Assembly: GCF_013177695.1 (NCBI RefSeq)
Contig: NZ_WOEY01000026.1
Location: 1 to 64,000 of the forward strand
Length of the DNA stretch: 64,000 nt
Direction: 5' to 3'
Origin: Paraburkholderia solitsugae
GTDB lineage: Bacteria; Pseudomonadota; Gammaproteobacteria; Burkholderiales; Burkholderiaceae
Part shown: one piece after another, positions 57,190 to 64,000 of the stretch
Position numbering within the stretch: position 1 is the first letter of the stretch
Layout: every line of letters begins with the position of its first letter
Notes under the pieces: generated by a model
Seen by the model: the letters and a program-made list of their open reading frames with translations, nothing else
The model's database searches: none
What the model was told of the DNA's origin: nothing
Translations under genes and position numbers: made by a program

Positions 57190-57339
57190 GGGGTGTGTCT
57201 CCCAGGATGGTGTTTTTTGCCCGGCGGGGCGGTGGCTTTCTTGGCTGGATGCATTGCTCGGTTCGAGGGGTTTAAGGTAGCAGCGCTACATGCGGTTGTT
57301 AAATATTGATCGGACATATCTATATCGGGTTTGCATGTA

Positions 57340-57800
57340 ACGGTTTTGGTTTTGCCTGCCCAGGCTGGGGCCTCCGCGGCGCTTTTTGTCTGTGCCCTCA
57401 CGGTGTTGGCCTTTCCTTGATTACTTATTGGTTTATTAGCGTTGCCCCTGTGTCTGTTTGCCTACGGCGTTGGCCTTTCCTTGATTTGATATTGGATTAT
57501 TAGCGTTGCCCCTGTGCGGGGCGGCACTTACTTTCTTTGCCGCCGCAAAGAAAGATAAGCAAAGAAAGCGGCTCAAACCGCTAATTCTTAAGCGGGTCCC
57601 CCGCACAGTCGCGGTAGTGGTCTATCTGGAATCCGTGTCCTCGCACATTCGGCGTTGGCGACAAAGCGCTCATCAGTTCCCACTCCGCACTGCGTGCGTC
57701 GCGGACGGGTCTGCATGGGAAACCGTGGGGCTTCGTTCGCGCACGGCGGGGGCCATCGGCTTCGCCTCGACGAGGCAACCAAGCAATTAGAAGGCGAGGT
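57340..57800 (-). repeat. Dispersed hairpin repeat, copy D (reverse)
   Basis: Inverted orientation. Tail units at 57340-57520 include a partial duplication: the GCCTTTCCTTGAT-to-TTGCCCCTGTG stretch occurs twice. Hairpin arms at 57527-57540 and 57545-57559 pair with one bulged base. The core continues to about 57790. The upstream 57190-57340 should hold the promoter of the SsuD-like operon; GTAGC-N3-GCTAC at 57277-57289 may be an operator. Confidence 0.85.
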
Positions 57801-57879
57801 CCGCAAGCGGCCGTGGTGCCGATCAAAATGCGAGAGCAAAACCGCAGCGGGCGGTTTTAAGAAGTACCGTTCGGCGCGC

Positions 57880-58298
57880 GCAGCGCCGGTTTAAGAAATG
57901 CGCTTCGGCGCGCGTAGCGCCGCCGGAAGTATGACTGCTGTGTCACTAACGCCAAATGTGCGAGGGCACAGATTCCAGATGCACCACTACCATGGCTGCG
58001 CGGGGGACCCGCTTAAAAATTAGCGGTTTGAGCCGCTTTCTTTGCTTATCTTTCTTTGCGGCGGCAAAGAAAGTAAGTGCCGCCCCGCACAGGGGCGACG
58101 CTAATAAACCAATAAGAAATCAAGAAAAGGCCAGCACCGTAAAGGCACAACCAAAAAGCGCCGCGAAGGCAAACAAACCAGGCAAAGCCCATCGCCGCAT
58201 GCATACAGAACAACAAGCGCCGAGCAGGCAAACAAACCAAAGCCCACCGCCGTACGCATACAACAAAAAAGCACAGCCAAAAGCAAAAACCCTACCGA
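57880..58298 (+). repeat. Dispersed hairpin repeat, copy E (forward)
   Basis: Starts with the GCGCTTCGGCGCGCG edge, which occurs twice in a row near 57858-57925. Hairpin CTTATCTTTCTTTGC (58045-58059) pairs with 58064-58077, same bulge as copy D. The tail repeats an approximately 55-base unit (AAGCGCCG...GGCAAACAAACC) and ends at the nucleobase permease stop. Confidence 0.85.
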
Positions 58299-59606
58299 TC
58301 AGGCCACCGGCCCCTGGGCCGGCTTCCTCCTCAGGAGAGCATAAAGAATAATCGCCCCAAAGGTCGCGGTACCGATCCCGCCAAGCCCAAATCCGCCAAG
58401 CTTCAACGAAAAATCCCCTGCGCCCAGCACGAGCGTCACCGCCGCAACGATCAGATTCCGGTTGTCGGAGAAGTCAACCTTATTCACGACCCAGATCCGC
58501 GCGCCGGTCACGGCAATCAACCCGAACACGACGATCGACACCCCACCCAGCACTGGCCCGGGAATCGTCTGGATCACCGCGCCGAATTTCGGCGAAAAGC
58601 CCAGAACCAGCGCAATCACAGCTGCAATCACAAATACCAGTGTCGAATAGATCTTGGTCACGGCCATCACACCGATGTTCTCGGCGTACGTCGTCACACC
58701 GGTGCCACCGGCGAAACCGGACACGATCGTTGCGAGTCCATCGCCAAGAAATGCCCGGCCGACGTAGCGGTCCAGATTCTGCCCCGTCATCGCGCTCACC
58801 GCCTTGATGTGCCCAAGATTCTCAGCAACAAGAATCACCGCAATCGGTGCGAGCAAGGTCATCGCCTGCATGCTGAAAACCGGCGCCGTGAAGTGCGGCA
58901 TACCAAACCACGCAGCGTTCGCCACAATCGCAAAGTCGATCGGCTTACCCATGCCAAGACCATTCGTGACGATCGCGTAAATTACGTACGCCATCAGCAA
59001 GCCGACCAGAATCAGCAACCGCTGCAGCATGCCGCGTGCAAACACCGCGACCGCGCCGACGCACAGCACCGTTACCAGCGCCATCCACGAGTCGAAGTTG
59101 CTGCCGCTCACACCATGCACCGCGATCGGCGCAAGATTCAGCCCGATCACGCAGACGATCGCTCCGGTCACGACCGGCGGCATCAGCGTTTCGATCCATT
59201 TGGTGCCCACCGCCGAGACGATCAGGCCGATGATCGCGTACACCACCCCGCACGCAATGATCCCGCCCAACGCCACCGGAATGTTCAGGTTCGGACCGTG
59301 CCCGCCATATCCCGTCACCGCGATCACCAGGCCGATGAACGCGAAGCTCGAGCCGAGATAACTCGGTACGCGCCCACCGACCAGCACGAAGAACAACAGC
59401 GTGCCGATCCCCGACATGAAAATGCACAGGTTCGGATCGAAACCCATCAGCAACGGCGCAAGCACGGTCGAACCGAACATCGCGACGACGTGCTGAATGC
59501 CCATCGCAAACATCTGCGGCCAGGCGAGCCGCTCGTCAGTGCCGACAATGCGGCCCTCGGCAGCGCTCGGCTGGGCGCGCCAGCGTGGGAAATAGGAATC
59601 GGCCAT
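58299..59606 (-). CDS. Uracil/xanthine permease (NCS2 family)
   Basis: 435-residue inner-membrane transporter with 14 helices. GSTVLAPLLMGFDP, VPSYLGSSFAFI, VAENLGHIKAVSAMTGQNLD (substrate Glu and loop) and GDGLATIVSGFAGGTGVTTYAENIGVMAVTKIYS are hallmarks of the UraA/RutG branch, proton-coupled uracil uptake. GAGGAGA precedes the ATG. No pyrimidine genes nearby. The stop is right at repeat copy E. Confidence 0.92.
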   Translation of the reverse strand: MADSYFPRWRAQPSAAEGRIVGTDERLAWPQMFAMGIQHVVAMFGSTVLAPLLMGFDPNLCIFMSGIGTLLFFVLVGGRVPSYLGSSFAFIGLVIAVTGYGGHGPNLNIPVALGGIIACGVVYAIIGLIVSAVGTKWIETLMPPVVTGAIVCVIGLNLAPIAVHGVSGSNFDSWMALVTVLCVGAVAVFARGMLQRLLILVGLLMAYVIYAIVTNGLGMGKPIDFAIVANAAWFGMPHFTAPVFSMQAMTLLAPIAVILVAENLGHIKAVSAMTGQNLDRYVGRAFLGDGLATIVSGFAGGTGVTTYAENIGVMAVTKIYSTLVFVIAAVIALVLGFSPKFGAVIQTIPGPVLGGVSIVVFGLIAVTGARIWVVNKVDFSDNRNLIVAAVTLVLGAGDFSLKLGGFGLGGIGTATFGAIILYALLRRKPAQGPVA

Positions 59607-59879
59607 GGCGGGGGTTCTCCTCTGTCGGCGTTTTAGTGGACGGCGCAGCGAGACGGCGCCGTCTGGGAATTACGCGCGAGTGTACGGAGAGCCACCAGGC
59701 CTGGCAAGGGCGACGAAATGGGCTGGAAAGCGGGAAATAAAGCGGGCAGCAAAGCGCGCGCTCAGAACCGCGCTGAAGCGCACAACGAGAGCGCCACGCC
59801 CGCGCGTGGCGAGCACGGCGTGGCGTGGCGTGGGCGGTGGATAACATGAAAGCCACGCCCTCAGCGGTCACCGCCTCGA

Positions 59880-61445
59880 TCAGCCATGCCGCGTGTCCAG
59901 CGAGAACACCGTGACTGCCGCTTGCAACTGCCTCGCCTGGTCCGCCATCGACGCCGCCGCGGCGGCCGCCTGCTCGACCAGCGCCGCGTTCTGCTGAGTC
60001 ACGTCGTCCATCTGCGCGACCGCGCGGTTCACTTCCTCGATGCCGGTGCTCTGCTCCTGCGACGCCGACGAAATCTCGCCCATGATGTCGGTCACGCGTT
60101 TCACCGCATGGGTGACTTCCGCCATCGTCTGACCGGCCCGCTCGGCCAGTTCGGCGCCGCTGCCCACGCGCGCCGTCGAACTCTCGATCAGCTCCTTGAT
60201 CTCCTTGGCCGACACCGCGCTGCGCTGCGCCAGTGAACGCACTTCGCCGGCGACCACCGCGAAGCCGCGGCCCTGTTCACCGGCGCGCGCCGCTTCCACC
60301 GCGGCGTTCAGCGCGAGAATGTTGGTCTGGAACGCGATCCCTTCGATCACTGCGATGATGTCGGTCATGCGCTTCGAGCCGGCCGCCAACTCGCGCATCG
60401 TCTCGACCACATCGCCAACCAGGCTGCTGCCGCGCGCCGCCACTTCGGACGCGCCATGCGCGACACCGCCGGCCTGCTGCGCATTTTCGGCATTCATCTT
60501 CACCGTCGAGGTCAACTCCTGCATGCTTGACGCGGTTTCCTGCAATGCGGCGGCCTGCTCTTCGGTGCGTTGCGACAGATCGGTGTTGCCCTGCGCGATC
60601 TCGCCCGAGGCCATCAGGATCGATTCGCTCGACTCGCTGATGCCCGACACGATGCCCGCCAGTCGCTCGCGCATGTTGCGCAGTGCGAACAGCATGCTGT
60701 CGGCGTCGCCCGCACGGGTCTCGACGCGCACGCTCAGGTCACCATCGGCAATACGGTTGGCGATATGCATCGCGTAATCCGGTTCGCCGCCGAGTTGACG
60801 CGCGAGGCGCCGCGCAATCACCGTCGCGAGCAGCGTGCCCACCGCGATCGCGCCCAACACCAGCGCGAGCATCACGATGCGCATGTGCTGATAGTCCGCG
60901 CTCGCCTCCTGCTGGGCTTCGGTGGCTTGCTGACGGCGATATTCGATCAGCGCCGTGATGCGATCGCGCAGCGCCTCGCTCGACGCAATCGCGCGGCGCA
61001 CGAGTTCGTTGTTGTCGACGCCGGCCGGAATCGGTTCGAGACCGATCTGCTGATGCACGATGCCCTCCCACACCGCCGACTTGCCCAGCACGGCGTCGAA
61101 CATCTCCTGGCCCTTGCTGGTCGCGATGGTCGCGCGATACTGGTCGTAGGCGCCGTGCATCTCCTTGAGCGACGCAACGATGCTGTCCTTCAACTTTTGA
61201 CGGCCGGCGTCGTCGGCTGCGTAGCCGAGATTTGCGGCGGCAAGATCGGAATCGATCTTGTGGCGGTTCGCCTCTTCCATCCAGTAGAGGCCGTTCATGT
61301 GCTGGTCGCAGATGGCGTCGGTGATGTCATGCATCGACGACAGCGTCTTCAGCGAAGTCCCGCCGATCACGACGCAAAATCCGATCACAACGGCAAATGC
61401 CAACAGCAGCTTCCTGAATACGGTCATGCGGTCGAACCACTTCAT
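59880..61445 (-). CDS. Methyl-accepting chemotaxis protein
   Basis: 521 residues. Membrane helices about 9-31 and 187-210 enclose a periplasmic four-helix-bundle sensor of about 155 residues. A HAMP domain follows ([27 protein letters not shown]), then the coiled-coil signalling domain with the hairpin tip [36 protein letters not shown]. No NWETF-type CheR/CheB tether at the C-terminus. Start 61445 chosen because GAAGGA lies 7 bases upstream; the upstream ATG at 61460 overlaps that site. Ligand unknown. Confidence 0.93.
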   Translation of the reverse strand: MKWFDRMTVFRKLLLAFAVVIGFCVVIGGTSLKTLSSMHDITDAICDQHMNGLYWMEEANRHKIDSDLAAANLGYAADDAGRQKLKDSIVASLKEMHGAYDQYRATIATSKGQEMFDAVLGKSAVWEGIVHQQIGLEPIPAGVDNNELVRRAIASSEALRDRITALIEYRRQQATEAQQEASADYQHMRIVMLALVLGAIAVGTLLATVIARRLARQLGGEPDYAMHIANRIADGDLSVRVETRAGDADSMLFALRNMRERLAGIVSGISESSESILMASGEIAQGNTDLSQRTEEQAAALQETASSMQELTSTVKMNAENAQQAGGVAHGASEVAARGSSLVGDVVETMRELAAGSKRMTDIIAVIEGIAFQTNILALNAAVEAARAGEQGRGFAVVAGEVRSLAQRSAVSAKEIKELIESSTARVGSGAELAERAGQTMAEVTHAVKRVTDIMGEISSASQEQSTGIEEVNRAVAQMDDVTQQNAALVEQAAAAAASMADQARQLQAAVTVFSLDTRHG

Positions 61446-61774
61446 CTCACCATCCTTCAAAAGTCCTGAGGGAACGCTCGCGCCGCCGCACGACCGCGAA
61501 ACATTTCGCGATTTGTCAGATACGTACCGACGCTCCAGCCTCTTTTACGGCGGCTATGACAGGGACTTGAAGCAATAAATGATGGTGATAACCGGGACAG
61601 GATAATGTAAGCAATGCCCGGCGCATGGGGCCGGATTGCTTCATCAGCGGGCTTTGCGCGTCGGCGCAGCGATTGGGATTTGTCTGATATATGGGGACGG
61701 GCCGAACTCTTAGACTTTGTTTGCTGCGTTCGCCCCCATGAGCGCACGCGATGTTGTTGTAACTCTCCGACTTA

Positions 61775-61809
61775 CCGCTCACGCTCCCCGGCGTGAGCGG
61801 CTTTTTTTT
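61775..61809 (+). terminator. Strong terminator without a plus-strand gene
   Basis: CCGCTCACGC (61775-61784) pairs perfectly with GCGTGAGCGG (61791-61800) and is followed by C and eight T. No plus-strand gene ends here: the gap 61446-61856 has only minus-strand neighbours. It may end a small RNA made from 61500-61770. The remainder of the gap shows nothing else. Confidence 0.75.
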
Positions 61810-61856
61810 GTCCATACGTTTCGTTGGCCCGCGCACTCGCCCATGCGCGGTCGACT

Positions 61857-62471
61857 CTACGAACGTGTGACGAGCGCACCTTCGGCAAGACGCAGCGTGT
61901 GGTCGCGCACGTCCTCTGGCCATGCCGCGACGATCTCGTCGAACCGCGCCCGATCGTCGGCGTAAAGCGCGCGCGTTGCCTCTTCATAATCAGGCAGATT
62001 GCCGGCGAGCGCGGTCATGAAGCGATACACGGCTTCTTGCGCGGCGCGTTTGCGGTCTTTGTCCTCGCCCGCAAGCCGCGCCGCTTCGACCAGTTTGCGC
62101 AGCGCAACCGAAGCGCCTCCCGATTGCCCGTTGAGCCAATCCCAATGACGCGGCAATAGCGTGACCTCTCTTGCCACCACACCGAGTTTGGGCCGGCCCC
62201 GGCCACGCGGGCTGTCATCTTGCCCGGCGTCAGCAGTTGATACGGGTTGCTCATCGGGCGTCTCGCTTGCCAGCCGCGTCAGAATCTCTTCAGGCGTGCC
62301 GCGCAAATCAAACTCGACCGGACGACTCGTGACGTCGTCGAAAATCAGTACAGGTGCCTGTTCGCCGCGCGCCAGCACCTCCCGGACAGCGAGCGCCACC
62401 TCGGACAAGGGGCCCGAGGCGATACGGCGGTGACCCTCGAAGGCGGTGCAGGTAGCAGGATGGGGGGCCAT
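61857..62471 (-). CDS. DUF2239 family protein
   Basis: 204 residues, no signal or membrane segment. N-terminal ATCTAFEGHRRIASGPLSEVALAVREVL, GRGRPKLGVVAREVTLLPRHWDWLNGQSGGASVALRKLVEAARL and a C-terminal helix with EATRALYADDRARFDEIVAAWPEDVR match DUF2239. Function unknown; the central RGRPKLGV-to-LRKLVE segment looks able to bind nucleic acid, which would fit self-regulation. GGAG seven bases before the ATG. An operator-like palindrome overlaps its promoter. Confidence 0.85.
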   Translation of the reverse strand: MAPHPATCTAFEGHRRIASGPLSEVALAVREVLARGEQAPVLIFDDVTSRPVEFDLRGTPEEILTRLASETPDEQPVSTADAGQDDSPRGRGRPKLGVVAREVTLLPRHWDWLNGQSGGASVALRKLVEAARLAGEDKDRKRAAQEAVYRFMTALAGNLPDYEEATRALYADDRARFDEIVAAWPEDVRDHTLRLAEGALVTRS

Positions 62472-62500
62472 GACAAACTCCAGAAAGATGAATTTGTCGA

Positions 62501-62545
62501 ATTATACCCGGGTATAAATTAAACGCAATATATTACCCGGGTGAA
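62501..62545 (-). promoter_or_regulatory. Promoter with overlapping palindromic operators
   Basis: On the minus strand TTGCGT (complement of 62523-62528), 16 bases, then TATAAT (complement of 62501-62506) make a good promoter for the DUF2239 gene. TTATACCCGGGTATAA (62502-62517), a perfect 16-bp palindrome, covers the -10 and spacer. A second, weaker TTACCCGGGTGAA lies at 62533-62545 beside the -35. Binding there would block transcription. Confidence 0.65.
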
Positions 62546-62556
62546 ATTATTCTGCC

Positions 62557-64000
62557 TCATCGCGCCGGCGACTCCGCGACGCTCCGCCGATCCGCCCGCG
62601 CCGCCACCGGATAACACAGCACGCGGTTGCGGCCCGCGTCCTTGGCCTCGTAGAGCGCCTCATCCGCCGCATTGACGAGTGCGCGGCTTGTCGCGAATAC
62701 CTGACTCCGGGTGCACGCAATGCCGATGCTGACGGTCAGCACATGGTGTGAGCTCGCGACATGGCGAAGCTCGAGCGCCTGAACCGCGGCGCGAATTTTC
62801 TCGGCAATGGTCGCCGCCCCGGCTTCGTCGGTATCGGGAAGCAGCACCGCGAACTCTTCGCCGCCGTAGCGCGCCGCGGTATCGCCCGGGCGCCGCACGC
62901 TCTGTCCGATGCAGCGCGCCACAGCGGTGAGCGCATCGTCGCCGGCCGAATGGCCGTATAGGTCGTTGAAGCCCTTGAACGAGTCGACGTCGATCAGCAA
63001 CATCGACAACGGCCACCCGTTGCGTTGCGCGCGGCGCCACTCCTCTTCCGCGTGCTCCTCGAAGGTGCGGCGATTGTTCAGGCCAGTCAGCCCGTCGGTG
63101 CGTGCCAGCACGCGCAACTCTTCTTCGGCCGCGCGGCGCTGCCGCAGTTGCTGCGAGAACAGGATGGCGAGCGCAATGATCGCCACGTCGAGCGCCGCGA
63201 TCAAGGTGCCGATGATCCATGCGCGACGCCGCCATTCCACGTAGATATCGTGCGTCGAGAGCGCGACATCGAGAATCAGCGGATACATATCGATATGGCG
63301 GAACGCGTACCAGCGCTCGACACCGTCGATCGCCGCCGTGCCGAAGAAGTCCCCGCTCGGCTGCTGGGTAAAGCGCGAATAGTTCGCGGTGCCGGTCAGA
63401 TTGATACCAATGACCTTCGGATCGTAGGGACGCCGCATCAGCATCGTCCCGTCACTCAGCATCAGCGCCATCGAACCACCCGCGCCGAGATTCATGCCGG
63501 CAAACAGGTGCCGGAAATAAGTGAGTCGCATCGTGCCGACCACCACGCCGCCGAAGCTGCCGTCCGGTCGCGATATGCGCCGGCTCAACGCAATGCTCAC
63601 GTCCTTGCCGGTCACCTTGGGCATGAACGGACGGCTGACATACAGGCCGACATTGGGCGAGTCGCGCTGAACCTTGAAGTAATCACGGTCGGCGAGGTTG
63701 ATTCGGCGCGGAGGCGATGCTTGTGAATCGAACACGATGTTGCCGGCTGGGTCGAGGACCAAAATCGAACCCAGGTCTTTCGCGTTGGAGGAGCCGTCGA
63801 ACAGCACCATCTGGCGGATTGCCGCCGGCAGGTCCAGCACGCCGGGTTGTTTCAGGCCGTCGATGACCGCCCGAAGCGACAGATCGTAGATCTCGAGATT
63901 GCGCGACACGTCGCGTTCGACCAGCAGCGAGACGTTGAAGACGGAATCCTGCGCGCGCCGCAGGGCGTCATCGCGCATCTGCGCCAATACCCATACCGCG
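62557..64000 (-). CDS. Diguanylate cyclase with Cache sensor domain (partial)
   Basis: At least 476 residues; the frame stays open to the window edge, so the first membrane helix is missing. Extracytoplasmic dCache-like domain (about 30-260 of the visible part: VLDPAGNIVFDSQASPPRRINLADRDYFKVQ, GVVVGTMRLTYF), a transmembrane helix (IIGTLIAALDVAIIALAILF), then GGDEF with DGLTGLNNRRTFEEHAEEEW, RYGGEEF and an RPGD inhibitory site five residues before it. Likely an active, product-inhibited cyclase. Ends 86 bases from the DUF2239 ATG on the same strand. Confidence 0.93.
   Translation of the reverse strand, partial: AVWVLAQMRDDALRRAQDSVFNVSLLVERDVSRNLEIYDLSLRAVIDGLKQPGVLDLPAAIRQMVLFDGSSNAKDLGSILVLDPAGNIVFDSQASPPRRINLADRDYFKVQRDSPNVGLYVSRPFMPKVTGKDVSIALSRRISRPDGSFGGVVVGTMRLTYFRHLFAGMNLGAGGSMALMLSDGTMLMRRPYDPKVIGINLTGTANYSRFTQQPSGDFFGTAAIDGVERWYAFRHIDMYPLILDVALSTHDIYVEWRRRAWIIGTLIAALDVAIIALAILFSQQLRQRRAAEEELRVLARTDGLTGLNNRRTFEEHAEEEWRRAQRNGWPLSMLLIDVDSFKGFNDLYGHSAGDDALTAVARCIGQSVRRPGDTAARYGGEEFAVLLPDTDEAGAATIAEKIRAAVQALELRHVASSHHVLTVSIGIACTRSQVFATSRALVNAADEALYEAKDAGRNRVLCYPVAARADRRSVAESPAR

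Overview
The window is chromosomal DNA of a high-GC beta-proteobacterium, most likely Paraburkholderia or a close Burkholderia relative. This is inferred from gene content, not from a search: bioA-bioF-bioD-bioB in that order, two 16-stranded porins of the Burkholderiales type, a fused isobutyryl-CoA mutase, a fused indolepyruvate ferredoxin oxidoreductase, a KirBac-like potassium channel and many LysR/IclR/Lrp regulators. About 50 genes are supported. I see no tRNA, rRNA, CRISPR array, transposase or prophage gene.

Layout. 1-1.0 kb: a dispersed hairpin repeat. 1.0-5.5 kb: biotin operon with overlapping genes and a bidirectional terminator. 5.6-8.7 kb: an orphan sulfate-binding protein, a small serine hydrolase, and ghrA preceded by a coupled 33-codon reading frame. 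8.8-12.0 kb: a five-gene operon (HMG-CoA lyase, YbaK-type deacylase, DUF1289, MaoC, metallo-hydrolase). 12.3-16.1 kb: EamA exporter divergent from an Lrp regulator with two palindromes between them, then a fluoroacetate-dehalogenase-like hydrolase and a nitronate monooxygenase. 16.2-20.9 kb: icmF, with a 13-unit hexamer array in its linker, and a LysR gene. 21-25 kb: porin, small secreted protein, SBF-type transporter. 25-27 kb: EAL/GGDEF protein. 27.1-30.3 kb: LacI regulator, sugar isomerase and sugar kinase, an apparently complete mannose-to-fructose-6-phosphate route. 30.4-32.2 kb: two small unknown proteins and the potassium channel. 32.2-37 kb: porin divergent from an N-formylglutamate amidohydrolase/IclR/YfcC-transporter operon; identical palindromes lie in front of both units. 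37.2-45.1 kb: indolepyruvate oxidoreductase, cutC, an EAL protein and a Na+/H+ antiporter. 46.1-47.6 kb: patatin-like hydrolase and a BamE-like lipoprotein. 48.4-57.2 kb: an organosulfur island. 58.3-64 kb: nucleobase permease, chemoreceptor, DUF2239 protein and a GGDEF protein cut by the window edge.

The most notable accessory region is 48.4-57.2 kb. Two sets of genes for oxidation and capture of sulfur compounds surround a CysB-like regulator: an SsuA-like binding protein plus an SfnC/DszC-like flavoprotein, and a five-gene unit with an SsuD-like monooxygenase, class II aldolase, second SsuA-like binding protein, thiol dioxygenase and four-domain rhodanese. There is no ABC permease or ATPase in the island.

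A second theme is repeat DNA. A roughly 350-450 bp hairpin element occurs as five half-copies at three operon boundaries, with compensatory changes in its stem. Hexamer or 18-bp arrays sit inside icmF and the class II aldolase gene, and degenerate tandem copies of the gene ends follow cutC and the neighbouring EAL gene.
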